21,947 bases of DNA from Wuchereria bancrofti (taxonomy: Eukaryota > Nematoda > Chromadorea > Rhabditida > Onchocercidae): contig SSBO01000007.1 in assembly GCA_005281725.1 (NCBI GenBank), positions 412,085 through 434,031 of the forward strand, written 5' to 3'. The notes below the pieces were generated by a model, which saw only the letters and a program-made list of their open reading frames with translations, was not told the origin of the DNA and searched no databases. Numbering within the stretch: position 1 is the stretch's first letter; each line of letters opens with the position of its first letter. Below are positions 7,615 through 20,240 of this stretch, piece by piece. A program made the translations under genes and the position numbers.

Positions 7615-10299
7615 AAATAGTTTTTCTTCAAATTTTTTTAAAGAATTTCCAATTTGTATTTATTTTACTGTATACTTTTCATTTGTATTTACCAATAATT
7701 TAAGTACTCAAAGATTTAAGTACTAAATATAATTTATAGATTTGATAATTTTGAAAGAAAGAAAGAAAAAAAAAAGCGAATAAGCATGTTTATATGAGTG
7801 TGTGTCTGTCTGTACAGCCATATGTTTGTATGTTTGAGTATATAAACAAGTGCTAATACCTCTTAAATATAGGAGCTATTCGCACTCTCAATCAATATTA
7901 GCTTATAACAAACAATTCACCTTGTTAGTTTTTACCTGTTCTCCAATTACCTCTCTTACTTTTTCTTGTATTTACAACTGTAAAGTGGATTGATGAGGCT
8001 GATGGATAGATATTAGCTATCTTTAGAAATACACCCATGCATATTCATTATTCAATATAATTATTAATAATTATACCGAATTTCGCTATTGGATTAAAAA
8101 TTATCAAAAGAATAGGTTGAAGTTCAAAATTTGCTAACAGTTGTGAATAATTTAAAATTTAATTGAAATTATCAATTAAATTAATGTAACATATAAACAT
8201 TGATTTCAATTATTGCGATTTTATTGTGATTTATAGTATGAAATAAAAGAATCGAGAAATATTTCAAAAATTAACGTTGTGTTTGGCAAATGTTTGCAAA
8301 TTTGTTGCAAAACAAAATTTAACTGAATTATTGTTTTTATTTGAAATGAAATTTTAGTTTAGCTTAACAAAAAATGAAGTTTTGCCTTTGTTTTAATCCA
8401 ACGAATAAACTTTAAATTTGTTAATAAATTAATTATATTCATTTTTCTTGAATGACATATTGCATCCAATTATGATGTCATTGCTTTCTGTCACCATTTG
8501 TACCTTTGACAGCCTTTTTTCATCACTATTAATTTATATCTCGGACGTTTTTCTACGTCTCATACGTGTTCACACCTGTGTTAAATTATAAATATCAATA
8601 AATAATATCATTTATCATTGGTAATTCATTCTTATATTCTAATTAACCTTCTTTTTTTCCTAAATATTACTTAGCATTGGAATTAATTATTTCTTTCTCT
8701 CATTAGTTTTATTTGGTTAATTTCAAGTTTAATTAATTAAATTTAAAAAATGCTAGCAAAAAAAGACTTCAACAAAAAAGGAAAATAAAATTGAATAAAA
8801 TCAAACAAAAGAACAATTATTTACAAAAAGATTGAATGGTCACTTCTGAACAATGTATGTTTTATTTACTAAAAGTATTAGCAAAAGTATAAACATTTGA
8901 TAGCTATTATTATTACTAATAGTGGTAGTAGTAGTAATTGTGATAATAAATGGCGGTAGTGGCAGTTGTGAATGTCATTAATGAACTCTGTTCAGTAAGG
9001 TTAATGATATTAAAGTAAACTGATAGAAGAGAGAGAGAGGTTGTGAAAGAAAAAGAATTCAATTTCAGGAAGGAAAATACACGAAAAGTACGGTGTTTAC
9101 AAATGATATTACAAATACCGTAATCAAATTTTTAAATATAATCAACTAATAAATATAGGCGCAATTGTAGAGGATAAAAATTCTCATTTTATTTTCTATT
9201 TTTTACTAGAAAAAACTTTTCTTGATAAAAAAAGGATGGAACAGTATTCTTTTTGAATTTTGAAATTGATTTATAATTGTTAATATTTAATTTTATTACT
9301 AAACAAACTTTCGTTCAACTTACCAATTAACTTATTTATTAATGAAATTTAATTTCCTGTCTTTAATCACAGTATTTTACATAATTATTCAATTAATTCT
9401 TTCTTAAATCTAATTTTTCTATCAGAACTCGAACTTTGTCCGATTAGAATTTTGTTTAAATTTCTAAAATAAACCTTTTAATTTTTTTTTCTAAAAATCT
9501 TATTTTTTTGCCTTGCAATTGGTGAAAAGAATTTGAAAACTTGAAATTGTCGAATATTAAATGGATTTAGTGGTTTTAGAAATAAATTTTGAAATTTTCG
9601 AGATGATATATTTGCGGATTTGTGATCAGAAAAAGAATATCTGTCAAATATTAAAGATAAAGCGCACAGTCAAAACTTATATAATTTTAATTATAGCAAA
9701 ATTAAAGGAAGATATTAACTACACAGGGCAAAAGTGCAAATTATACATTTTGATTTTGTTATTAGTATTCCCCTGAATAAAAAAAATAAGGAAAAATTAT
9801 ATATTATTTCTGATTTTTTAAGAAATTAAGGCAAGAAATTGTTTCCTCTTTCAATAATTTTTATTTTAATCATTAAAATCTTATTTCATTTCGTTTTTTT
9901 ATTTCTTTTTTTTAGCAAAAAAATTATGAAAAAAATAATACATAAGGAAATGTATATTATTTGAAGATGTAATAGAAAAAAAAAAAAAGAAAAAACAAAG
10001 AATCGGAAAAACTATTCGTTTTTTTTATTTTTTTTACCTTACAATCAATCAATAACATATGAAAAATGAAGAAAAGGTAAGAGAAAAAAAAATTTAGCCA
10101 AAATTTCTTTTCTCACATTTTTTTTCAAATTTATTGTCATACCTTCTCCCTACGATTATTTCGTAATTTTAGTATATGCAAATTTTTATGCTCAATTAAC
10201 TTGTAAACAGGTTAAAGTTGAAGAAAAATAAAAATATAGCGCTCTTTCTTCCTTAAATAAAAATTCATTTTAAAAAGAAATAAAAATACATTGTATTAT

Positions 10300-10660
10300 T
10301 TAAGTATATGTGTAATATTATTTGAGTATAAAATATATATTCTTATATGTGCTTTTAACTATATTTATACAATTTCCTATAAGTTTAATATATTTTCCTT
10401 TATATTTATATTTATTTTAATTATACATATTATTGATATTGATTATGTATTATGTATTTAAGTACATTACGTAATTCCTGTACATATATATTAACAATAA
10501 TTGTATGTCTAAGTATATAAAACATAATTCTTGTATTTATATTGATATTGCTTACATGTATATCATATATCGATACTGACAATGTATTTGAATATATTTT
10601 ATAATTTCAATTATTTTGAATACATTGTATGTAATTCCTATATTGTATTATTAATTTCAG
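10300..10660. repeat. Degenerate AT-rich tandem-like region
   Basis: Related phrases recur every few tens of bases: TGTATTTAAGTACATTACGT / AATTCCTGTACATATATATT, TGTCTAAGTATATAAAACAT / AATTCTTGTATTTATATTG, and TGTATTTGAATATATTTTAT / ATGTAATTCCTATATTG. The pattern suggests an old, strongly diverged tandem repeat, but the unit is not sharp enough to define by eye. Confidence 0.3.
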
Positions 10661-10804
10661 TGTATCGGAGAAAAAATCAACCGATAATATCCGTAAAATT
10701 GAAAATAAAAAAAAATTATATAAAAAAAAAAAAAAAAGAAATAGATAGAAAATTACCTGTTTGAAAGGAATTGTAATGATAGTATTAGAAGGGAAAAAAG
10801 GATG

Positions 10805-10863
10805 AGAAAGAGGAAGAGAAGAGGAAGAAAGAAAGAAAGAAAGAAAGAAGGGAAAAAAAAGAG
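10805..10863. repeat. GAAA/GGAA purine-rich microsatellite
   Basis: GAAAGAGGAAGAGAAGAGGA followed by GAAAGAAAGAAAGAAAGAA and AGAGG: a polypurine tract with about five perfect GAAA units. Confidence 0.9.
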
Positions 10864-12672
10864 GTAATAGCTTGTGAAGCTATTAATTGTGGAATGATAT
10901 TTTTCTTTTACCCTTTGCATGTTTGGAAACATTTGTGAAAAACGATAATCTTAATGTATTTTGGATGTAAAATTGAAATAAATTTTAGGTTTGATGAATA
11001 AATGAGCCAAAAATGAAGCGCTATTGGAAGGCATTTAACCGATCATACTATAACCGCTCATTTTCATCGGCAATCCTTTCATAACAAAAAATTTCTTTCA
11101 AAAAAACGATGATACAATATACTTCTAATCTAATAAATGTAGAGAAAAATGATTGTAATCGTTTAACAATATTTGATAATTTAACAAAATGACACGATGA
11201 CGATGAATTTAATTGTGATAATTATAGATTTAAAATATTTTCTTATTTTATCCTTTTTCGTTTCTTTTTTTTTTTTCTTAGTAACATATCTATTTCTTCC
11301 ACCTATTAGTTATAATTCAGTAATAAATTTAGAATTTTCAAAAGTGAATTGACAATGATACGATTAATTGACTAAATTTAATGATAGGACAAATATTTCT
11401 AAATGATAAAAAAGTAAAATATTTGTTGGAAGAAAAATACGAAGTATTGATTGAATGAATAATATCAATCCTTGTTTTCTGATTTAATTTATAATAGAAT
11501 AAAGAAATCTAACAGATTGTTTTACAAATATTTAATCAGTAATATAAATGTAAAATAGCCATTGTAAAGTTTTAATTTAAATTATTATTCTTAATAAGAC
11601 AAAATATTCACCATATCATTAAATTGTTTATAAGTAATTCATTTCATTTCCTTAAAACTAATGCAAATTTTTATTCAAATAATGAAATGCATAATTTTTT
11701 TTCAATTTGAGGTGAAAAAATAGAAAACGAAAGCGAATTGTAAAATTGAACTTCAGCAATTTTACAAATTGCAAACATAAAAATTTTGCCTATAGTTTTC
11801 TTTTCTTGTTTTATTTTTTTATTTTTCTTATCTAAGTTAAAGTTAGCATTGAATTTGAAAACTATCAATTTGTTGTGATATTTTAGAGAAATATTCAATC
11901 AGTTTCCAAATATTTAATAACAATGCTACTGAATAACTCAGTTTTTTCTTTTTCCTTTTTTTTGAAACATTCAGCTTGTTTTTTGAAAAGTTTTCAAATT
12001 TTTAAAGAATTAAATTATATTTAATTATTTTGATTTATACACGAAAAGTACATTAACATTAAGAAATCTAATTGAAATTATTGTAAAGCTACAATAAATT
12101 TATTAACAATAAAAATAAATAAATAAGTAAACAAATAAATAACCAAATTATTTCTCTCAGTTAGCGCCTCTTAAAAAACATTTTATGATGAAAAAAGAAA
12201 GGAATGAATAGAAAAGTTAAAATGTGCAAAGAAGTGAAAATTATGGGAAAGTTAGAAAATAAAATTACTGATCGGTTAGTAATAAAAAAGAAGAAGAAAT
12301 TAAACTTCAAAAAGAATATAAAATTGAGTAAATCCCTTTTCTACCTGAAATCAGATACGTAAGTGGTTAGTTTCTTTTTTTTTCATCGCTTTTTTTTCTC
12401 TTTTCCCTCTAAGAATTAATTTTGACATTTTTCACAAAGGAATGTAATTGAGGATGCATTTACACATTTTTACAAATTGCAAAATTATTGCTTAATCCAT
12501 ATAATTTTGCAGTTTAAAGAAGTTCAAAAATTTCAAAAGAAAAAGTAAAAAAAGAAAAGGACGAAGAGAACGAAATAAAAATACAGCAAAAATTTCCTTT
12601 CTCATTTTTCAAATCAATTCAGAATTTTTGGAAATTATTAGTTTTATGTTTTTTTTTCCTTTCTTTTTAAAC

Positions 12673-12989
12673 CAAATGTTATATAATAATAAACAAATTA
12701 GTCATTAATAAGAAAAAAGCTTTTTAAAATAAGTAAAAAATGGAAAATATTTTTTCACTGATGAAAATTAGAAAAACTGTAGTCTTAAATAATTTTAAGT
12801 TATTTAATCATACAAATATAGTTTTTATTANCAAATGTTATATAATAATAAACAAATTAGTCATTAATAAGAAAAAAGCTTTTTAAAATAAGTAAAAAAT
12901 GGAAAATATTTTTTCACTGATGAAAATTAGAAAAACTGTAGTCTTAAATAATTTTAAGTTATTTAATCATACAAATATAGTTTTTATTA
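12673..12989. repeat. Exact 158-bp direct duplication flanking a single N (assembly artefact)
   Basis: Bases 12673-12830 and 12832-12989 are identical over 158 positions, separated only by the N at 12831. Both begin CAAATGTTATATAATAATAA and end TAGTTTTTATTA. An exact head-to-tail duplicate around one unresolved base is what is left when two contigs with overlapping ends are placed side by side rather than merged. The true locus very probably has one copy. Confidence 0.93.
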
Positions 12990-13241
12990 TTATTTTATTT
13001 TTGCTATAATCAAATCCCATCTTAAAAATCAAAAAATGATAGGATTTCTTGAATTTTGCTAGAATTCTTTTGAATTTGGTAGTTTTATTAAAATTATAGT
13101 AAAATCAATTTGCAACTATTTCCTTTACTAATTTCAGTGAAATTTTTCATCTTCTCACTTTCGCAGTTACAGTAATCCGAAAGTTACACAGAAACTCAGT
13201 GAATAAAAAACTAATTTATATTTTTCTTACAATTATTAATG

Positions 13242-13247
13242 TTTATT
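13242..13247 (-). promoter_or_regulatory. Probable polyadenylation signal of the EMX gene
   Basis: TTTATT on the plus strand is AATAAA on the minus strand, 68 bases past the TGA at 13315-13317. The spacing is normal for a short 3' untranslated region. Confidence 0.55.
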
Positions 13248-13314
13248 AATGAGAGTAAAAAAAATGAAAAATAGAAAAATTTAAAAGCAAATCATAAATA
13301 TTTCATTCATTCAT

Positions 13315-16300
13315 TCATTTCTTGTCCGAATTTGCTGCTTTTCCGGAATCCGATTTAACTCGTTTATGTTTGGTACGACGATTCTGGAACCATACTTTAA
13401 CCTGAAGTATTACTTAAAAGATTGAAAATGATGAAACATTTTGATTTATGAATATAAGTAATTGCTTTTGAAAGTATTCCAAAAAGTATTTTTTCCATTT
13501 ATCAGATAATATAAAATCATGGAAAAAGATTGGTTAATAAAATTTTTTATTAGTTTGCATTTCAAAAATTCTGCTACATTCTCTTCAGAAAATTTTTAGT
13601 TTTAATTTTTTTTTAATATTTAAATATTGGTAAAAAATTGAAGTAGAAGTAAGAACAAACAAACAAAGAAGGGAAGGAAAGACTAAAACAAGACAACTCA
13701 ACTCCTTGTTTTCAACAATGATTAAAAAAGAATTAATTAATTAATTATAATTAGTTCTTAGTTATTTATTCATGTTTTTTTTTTTGGAAAAATCAAATTT
13801 GGATAATTTAAAGCGATAAGAATTTCAACAATATTATAATGTATTATACATAACTTTCCATCAATAAAATTATAAACAAAATAAAGGAATAAAATTTGTG
13901 CTGCAAATAATTTGCCCAATTAAAAAATTTTTTCAAAATTTATATCCATTTAATTAATTACAATTAATCTATTTCATTAGCACATAATATTTACAATATT
14001 TTTCCGCCAATTTTCAAATTACATTTTAATAATGTTAAATTTTAATTATGAACATCATATTTCTTCAACATACACATTCTTCCATTCAATATGATTAAAT
14101 TTAAATTTTCTTTCTTTCATATACTAATATAGTTAGTATCAGAATTGAATTAATAAAATTTAAATTAGTATGACTTAAATAAATTTGCTAGAAATTTTTT
14201 TTTTTGAATTTTTTTGAATTTTTTTTGAATGTTCCTACAAATATATATTACATCTTCATTGTTTAAATTTAAATTAATTCACCCCTAACGGCTTTTTTCC
14301 CACTTCCCTCTATTTCTTCTCTTTCACTTTCTCTCTCTCCCTCCCTCTCTCTCCCTCTCTTTCCTTCAAATCTTTCAACTATTTGTCAAATCTTGTCATC
14401 ATTTGCCATTTTGACTTCTTTTTTCTCCTTCCTCTTTTTTTTTTCGATGTTTTATTGTTTGCTTAACGGCTTTAAAAAGCTACTTATGGTAGGTAACATC
14501 AATACATATTTCTTTCTTTCTTTCTCTTTCTTCTTTTCTCTTTCTCTCGCTCTTTCTTTCCCTCATTAAAAACAAAAAAAATAAATAATTATGTTGTGAG
14601 ATACAATAGCAACCGTAATTTTTTGGAACGATAGAGAAATTTAAATCATAAATAAATTTTTCAAAATTTTTTAAATTTGTTTGTACTACAATTTGTAATG
14701 CATAATAGAAAAATTGTTTACTAAAATTTATTTTTTAATTTATTTTAGTAGTTGAAAAATTAAATTTTGAAAAATTTATGGATTTATTAACTATAGTTAT
14801 CATTTAGAATTATTCGATTGACAAATTTTCAAATTATACCAATTAAACTTATACGTTTAGGCATAGTCAAATGCGAAATTTTTGAGTGAAAAATGAAGTT
14901 TGATCAGTTATTTCGGTTTCTTTATCATTCTAATCGGATTATTCCGGTTTATTTGTCATTCTAATCGGATTACTTATTTATAATTAACTATTATTTATGG
15001 TAAATGTAAAAATATTAAAAAAATTTCTACGACATATAAGATTTAATCAAATTTATGATAATTACATGTGATATTTTAAAATCAATTAAAGAAGAGAATC
15101 AATCAATAATGCATTACTTAGCATTAAATAATTTTGTTATAAGAAGAAAAAAACTTGTGCGACATTTTTTGCAAGTTTTTTCTTTATTTTTGTTTTCTTT
15201 AATTTTTAAGAGGGAAATTTTTTTTTTGAAAAAAACTATTAATCGAAATAGTTAAATGAAATAAATACAAAAAATTTTTTCGTTTTTTTTTTTTTTTTTT
15301 TTTGTTTATTTAATGTTTAATAACTGAAACTCAGAAAAAAAATAAATCAAACTAAAAGAAAATTCTGTCAAATTTTTGCTCCTTTTTTTTAAATTTAGAA
15401 CAAAATTTACACGTTTTTCCCGATAATGCATATTATTATCATTTTTAGTTTCAAATTATATTAAACTGAATTATTCCAGTTTGAGTTATTCCAACCTGAA
15501 TTTAGACAGAAATAAGATTTTAACGAATTTATTGTGGCAATTTTGAAGTGATAAAAAAAATTTTTACTTGTGTTTCAGTAAGTGATAAGTTGGTTGCTAA
15601 TTCTCGACGTTCATTTCCGATCACATAATGATTTAATTCGAATGCTTTTTCAAGTTCAACTAATTGTTGAGGTGAAAAAGCGGTACGAATTCGTTTATTC
15701 TTTCGAAATGGTTGTAAAAAGAGACCAGCGGTAGTTTCATCTAAATTTAATTCTTTTTAAAAATATATGAGAACTTTTTACAATGTTTTTATATCAAAAT
15801 TTAGGAATAGAAAGTGTGCTAATCGAACAAAACGATCAATCAGTAAATCAATCAATAATCCAATCGATCAATCAATAATAACATTGATATACGCTATTAG
15901 AGTATACTTGCAATATATATTACAATATTTTTGATAAAAATAATTAATGAATCAATATTTTTGATAAATTCAAGAAAAAAATTTATTTATTTCTTATCTG
16001 ATTTCACAGTTAGAAAGAAAAAATAAAAAGAGGAATAAAAGGAAATATTGGTTGTATGCAATGATTGATGGAGGAATATGTGATGGATATTAGGGTGATA
16101 TATTAATCGAAAATATTTGTAACCATTAATTTAGTCAACAAATTTACAGGTAACTAACAATTTATTTCACAAATTTATGGATAATTTGCCATGAAATATT
16201 TGTGACAAATTTACCTAATCCATTTCCTATTCTTTCATCTTTTCTAATTTAAATAGCAACAGTATATTTTATTTATAAAGTATTTTCATTTATTCTAAGT

Positions 16301-19300
16301 GATGATTTTCTTTTTTCTTTGTTTAATTTCAACACTTTTTTCAAAAAAATTTCAGAACAATATATCATTAAATTCTAAAAAATGAAATAAAATTTTTTTT
16401 TTCCAATTGAGAATAGGTAAAATTCTAATATCAATTTTAATTTTGTATACTTATTCACTCACTTTTATCATATGTAATTAAATTTTCTGCGAAATTTTTG
16501 ATACAAAGAGTTTAGGATGAATATCAAGAAATAATTGAAATTAAAAAAAAAAAGAAACAAACCGTTATGATTGTCAGACTTACATTTGAATAATTTTGCA
16601 AATAGATGAAAGACAACAAATAATTACTGCTGATTATATTTAAAATTAGAATATAAAATTAATGATAAAAAGTTTAATTCAAATTAACATGAGAAAAGAA
16701 AAAGAGATTATATTGATTTAATCAAACCTAATTAAATAAAATGATTTATTATTGAAATTGTAAATATTCAACCGGAAACTCATGTGCGAATAATTGAAAT
16801 ATCTATTGTTACCGGAACTGATTAAAAAACCTGTCTTACTTCATTTTAATAATTTATATGTGATCGTAATTATTAAGAGTTAATTAAACTTTTTTTTCAT
16901 ATTTTGCATCATCTATGAAATTTGAACTTAATTCATTAAAATTTTGTTGAAATTTGAACTTAATTCATTAAAAGTTTACCAAAATTAAATTGATAGACTA
17001 AATTGTTTTAATTCTTTGTATTTCACATATTTTACTAATATTATTACTACAATTAACGAATTAACATTTCATTTTGTTTCTTTAAAACGATAAGTTTTTG
17101 CTCTATTTTAAATTGAAATATAATTAGTTGAATCAAATTCAATTCATATTGCAGTGTATAATGTGACAAATTTTAAAATGTTTGAAAAAGAGGAAAAACA
17201 TTGGATGAAATATTTAGCAAGATTCAGTTATTTTACAATATTAGCATATCATAGTAATTAATCAATCTATTTATTACTCGTCATTTTTAATTTATACATT
17301 AATTTACAGGAAAGAATTTGTGAATTTGTGAAATAATGTCTATTTAGGTAGGAAAATGTAATTTAAATCAGAATAGTAAGACGATTGGAACTTAATTACT
17401 TAATTACCGTATATTTATCATTCAAGAAACAAACCAAATTGTCGATAACCAGATTGTTGAATAAGTTCAATCCATTGTTGTGACCATAATTTTTGCTGAT
17501 TATGGCAGATATCGCTATCATTAAAGCCCATAATGAATGGATTTGCTGATGCCATCTGCAAAAAGAATTTCAAATATTTGAAATGAAATTAGAAATAAAT
17601 TTAATATTAAAAATGGGTCAAAAAAATTTCTTGCAGTTAACATATTTCCATACCTTCTTGTTAAAATATTAATTTTAATTTTTATTTGCCTTTTTTAAAA
17701 AAATATGGTGAAAATAAAACAAAAAAAAAACAGAATTAAATATAACTGTTTTTAATTCTGCGAGAACTTTAATTGATTTTATTTAATACATTTATAATTT
17801 CTGTAATTATAAATCAACGACTTTTATAAAAATAAACATTTTTAAAATTATAAAATAAATAAATAAATGAAAGCCATCAAAATGTTTGTAAAAAATGAAG
17901 AATAAAAATAGTTTTTTCTAAACTTTGAATTTTCAAAATATTAAATTTATTTATTTATTTTGATAACTTTGGAAGAATTATCTTCTTGATGACGTTTTTT
18001 TTTTCACATTAGACAATCTAACATAATATTTGATCATATCATTATCATCATTGTCATCATAATTTATCAAATTGTTATGTTGCACTAAATAATAAAATGA
18101 TTACGGTAATTTTGTTGAATTTTCAAAAATATTATATTCTGTTTTTTTTTTCTGTTTTTGAAATGAAAAAAAAAGAAAGGAAATATGATGTTATATGGAA
18201 AGGTGGCAAAGAAGGATATATTAATGATAGATATTTGGATGATAGCTTTAGTTGATTTGATATTATTAGCAATAGAAAAGGTAAGCATTAAATGGGTTTG
18301 CTAATATTATAAATCAAATAAATAAGCAAACGTTTTATTGCTATAACATAAATAATCAAAATTAATCAATAATCTAATTCGAATATTATATTATCTCACC
18401 TGTTTACTTCTATATGTAAATTTATTAATGTTATCACAAAAAAAGGCTTTGATGATAAGCAAACATTTTACTAGTATTAGTTATTATTTGCTAACATATA
18501 ATAAAGTTAGTAAAATTTAAAAGATAAACATAGAATCAAACTGTATTACAATTCTATTTAAAATAGATATATCAATCAATTATTTATTATGAACATTTGC
18601 AAATAGTTATAAGAAAATTTATTTACTTATATCTTACTTATTGCACTTATTTTAGCTTCTTCGATTATAATTATAAATTTATTTTAGCTTCTATAAATTT
18701 ATTACAACTATAATAAAAAATTAATTCTTTGGAATTAATTTTGTTTAATAAATAAAAGTGAAAAAATAAAAAATAACTAATGAAATAACTAATAATTTAA
18801 TATAGTCATATCAATCAATTAGTTATTATGAACTTTTAGAAAATTAATTTTTTTTAAAGAAAAATAAAAAAGAATTTTTAACATTAAAAAAAAAAAAATT
18901 TATTTACCTGAATATGTGGAAGTAAAACATCAAAATAAGATAGCGTTTGTGGAATCGGTGTTGATAAGCATACAATTGGATGACATGATGTTGATGAAGT
19001 TGAATTATTACTATTGTCATTATTATTATGATTATCGTTAATATGATTATTGTCATTATTATTATTATCATTATTATTGTTATTGCTACTATTTGTAACA
19101 TTTTGATAATCTGACTTGCAATTGTGATTAGTAATTATACTTGATAGAAGTATTTCTCGACTTGTTCCCGGTATGCATTCAATTGGGCTTTCATCTGATT
19201 CGGCCAAATGTTCCTGGCATTGTTGATTAAATGTAGAAGTTTTAATTTCAATAGATGATAGATCATTAAGAGTAGTAGTAGCAAATAACGGTGCGATATC

Positions 19301-19579
19301 GTTATCATCAGATAATAATACTTTCGAATGTGAAATAATATCAGCTTTAGATGTTTGCCTTAAATTAGGCTTACTAGAATATACTTTTTCTGGCTGTTGT
19401 TGTTGCTGTTGCTGTAATTGTTGTTGTTGTTGTTGTTGCTGTTGTTGTTGCTGTTGTTGTTGCTGTTGTTGTTGCTGTTGATGATGATGATTGCGACGAT
19501 AATGATGATGATAATGATGATAATGGTGATGATGATTACTAATTAAATTTTCCACCGAAAAATTTGATAATGATGGCAT
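13315..19579 (-). CDS. ceh-2: EMX/empty-spiracles-class homeodomain transcription factor (ceh-2-like)
   Basis: Four minus-strand exons join in phase: 18908-19579, 17435-17555, 15568-15740 and 13315-13401, giving 350 residues. Donors are CAG|gtaaat, G|gtttgt and CAA|gtaaaa; acceptors are tttgcag, aatttag and cttcag. The homeodomain (residues 279-338) includes [18 protein letters not shown] and [19 protein letters not shown], with W48, F49, Q50, N51 and R53 intact. KRIRTAFSP, the NHYV-G-ER block and SLTETQ mark the EMX class. An intron splits homeodomain residues 44/45. Residues 7-13 (FSVENLI) match the N-terminal EMX motif and resemble an EH1 Groucho-binding motif. ANPFI (228-232) and the WSQQWIE stretch fit the NPF and Trp motifs before EMX homeodomains. 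Residues 16-62 are His- then Gln-rich and 163-192 Asn-rich. EMX proteins are nuclear regulators of anterior patterning; C. elegans ceh-2 acts in pharyngeal neurons and muscle. I chose Met at 19579 because FSVENLI follows at once; the Met at 19642 would add a hydrophobic leader unlike this family. Confidence 0.92.
14318..14564. repeat. Polypyrimidine CT tracts within EMX intron 3
   Basis: Two CT-rich stretches, 14318-14368 (TCTCTCTCCCTCCCTCTCTC) and 14508-14564 (CTTTCTTTCTTTCTC-type), are separated by ordinary AT-rich sequence. They are purine-rich on the transcribed strand. Confidence 0.85.
14908..14969. repeat. Tandem duplication of a 31-bp unit in EMX intron 3
   Basis: 14908-14938 and 14939-14969 are adjacent 31-base copies with three mismatches, each ending CATTCTAATCGGA. 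Confidence 0.9.
15741..15752 (-). other. Possible alternative in-frame 3' splice site of EMX exon 3
   Basis: Twelve bases before the chosen acceptor (aatttag, ending at 15741 on the minus strand) another AG occurs in tttttaaaaag. Using it would keep the frame and insert four residues (Glu-Leu-Asn-Leu) before Asp265, just ahead of the homeodomain. Neither site matches the TTTTCAG consensus well, so either or both could be used. Confidence 0.3.
16917..16973. repeat. Tandem duplication (period 32) in EMX intron 2
   Basis: GAAATTTGAACTTAATTCAT followed by TAAAA occurs at 16917 and again at 16949. Confidence 0.9.
18566..18840. repeat. Pair of related short repeats in EMX intron 1
   Basis: ATATCAATCAATTATTTATTATGAAC near 18570 and ATATCAATCAATTAGTTATTATGAAC near 18807 are near-identical direct repeats. 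A second pair, [26 protein letters not shown], lies around 18648-18690 between them. No function is evident. Confidence 0.6.
19004..19093 (-). repeat. Asn/Asp-rich codon repeat in EMX exon 1
   Basis: AAT/AAC-rich sequence coding residues about 163-192, mostly Asn with interspersed Asp, His and Ser. On the plus strand it reads ATTATTATT with GTCATT interruptions. It is a length-variable, presumably disordered linker between the N-terminal motif and the NPF motif. Confidence 0.85.
19394..19480 (-). repeat. Polyglutamine codon repeat in EMX exon 1
   Basis: Twenty-nine codons: 21 Gln (mixed CAA and CAG), one Leu (TTA), then 7 Gln, at residues 34-62. A His/Tyr-rich run (residues 16-33) precedes it directly. 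The codons are largely CAA CAA CAA CAG cycles, a sign of expansion by slippage. The tract should be polymorphic in length. Confidence 0.93.
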
Positions 19580-19760
19580 AATATCAAGTAATATTATAAG
19601 CATCGACCAAAAAAAAGAAAAAGTAAGAAACTTTACATTCAAATAAATAAGGTATACAAATTTTTATCTTTTCTTTTCTTTTGTTTATTTCGTTAAAATA
19701 ACAGCAAAAACACTAAATCAGTATGTTTGTCGTTTTTGGCCATTCTTTTTTAACAAAAAT

Positions 19761-20063
19761 ATTTCAATAATTACCATTCATTCATTTTCTTCATACAATA
19801 AGAAATTAGTTGGAACAATTCTTCCTTTTCTTTACAAATACTCTAATAATTAGCGCAGATATTACTCACACAATAAGAAAATATTTGGAACAGTTCATCT
19901 TCTTCTTTATAAGTATTTCAATAATTAGCAGAGATATTGCTCATACAATAATAGAATAATTGAAACAATTGTTCTTCTTCTTCTTTACAAGTATTTCGAT
20001 GATTAGTAGCAATATATTTTCTCATACAAATAAGAGAAGAAATGAAATAATAGTAATAATTAG
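19761..20063. repeat. Diverged ~75-bp minisatellite just upstream of the EMX start
   Basis: TCATACAATAAGAAA-like starts lie at 19791, 19866, 19941 and 20022 (spacings 75, 75 and 81), with a partial unit from 19761. Each unit carries in order a CAATAAGA block, GGAACAATTCTTC, CTTCTTTACAAGTATTTC and AATAATTAGCAGAGATATT. The copies differ by substitutions and small indels, so this is an old array. It lies about 180-480 bases before the start codon, where a promoter or 5' untranslated region would be expected. Confidence 0.85.
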
Positions 20064-20240
20064 TAAAATTTTTTCATAATTTAAATTTTTTATTAAATGA
20101 ATTTCGTTGATTCGTTAAAATCTTTCTGACAAATAAAATATTTGATGATATTTACCAAACCAATAAGATTGAATTGAATTTCTTTTAAAGGCGGAGCATT
20201 TTTCAAGAGTGAAACAAATGGGTGTGGAATTATGTTCATC

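Larger units (their letters stand above)
7615..12672. other. Long gene-less AT-rich region
   Basis: About 5 kb without a supported gene. The open frames (for example 9561-9776 plus, 10582-10764 plus, 11671-11898 minus) are rich in Ile, Lys, Asn and Phe, lack splice or homology support, and look like chance. Simple sequence is common: a TG-rich patch near 7797-7850, GGTAGTAGTAG near 8930-8970, A/T homopolymers at 9900-10050, and AAAT repeats near 12105-12145. It could hold regulatory DNA for the EMX gene downstream on the minus strand or for unseen neighbours; nothing specific is visible. Confidence 0.55.

Noticed and set aside
9561..9776. 71-codon plus-strand open frame
   Set aside because: Ile/Lys/Leu-rich composition typical of chance frames in AT-rich DNA, with no splice sites, motif or neighbour to support it.
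12673..12989. 158-bp direct repeat as a biological tandem duplication
   Set aside because: The copies are perfectly identical and meet at a single N, which is the pattern of unmerged contig ends.
18904..19101. Minus-strand open frame inside EMX exon 1, rich in Ile and Met
   Set aside because: It is an out-of-frame reading of the Asn-codon repeat.
19577..19642. Upstream Met of the EMX open frame giving a hydrophobic leader (possible signal peptide)
   Set aside because: A homeodomain factor should not have a secretory leader, and the conserved FSVENLI motif directly follows the internal Met at 19579.
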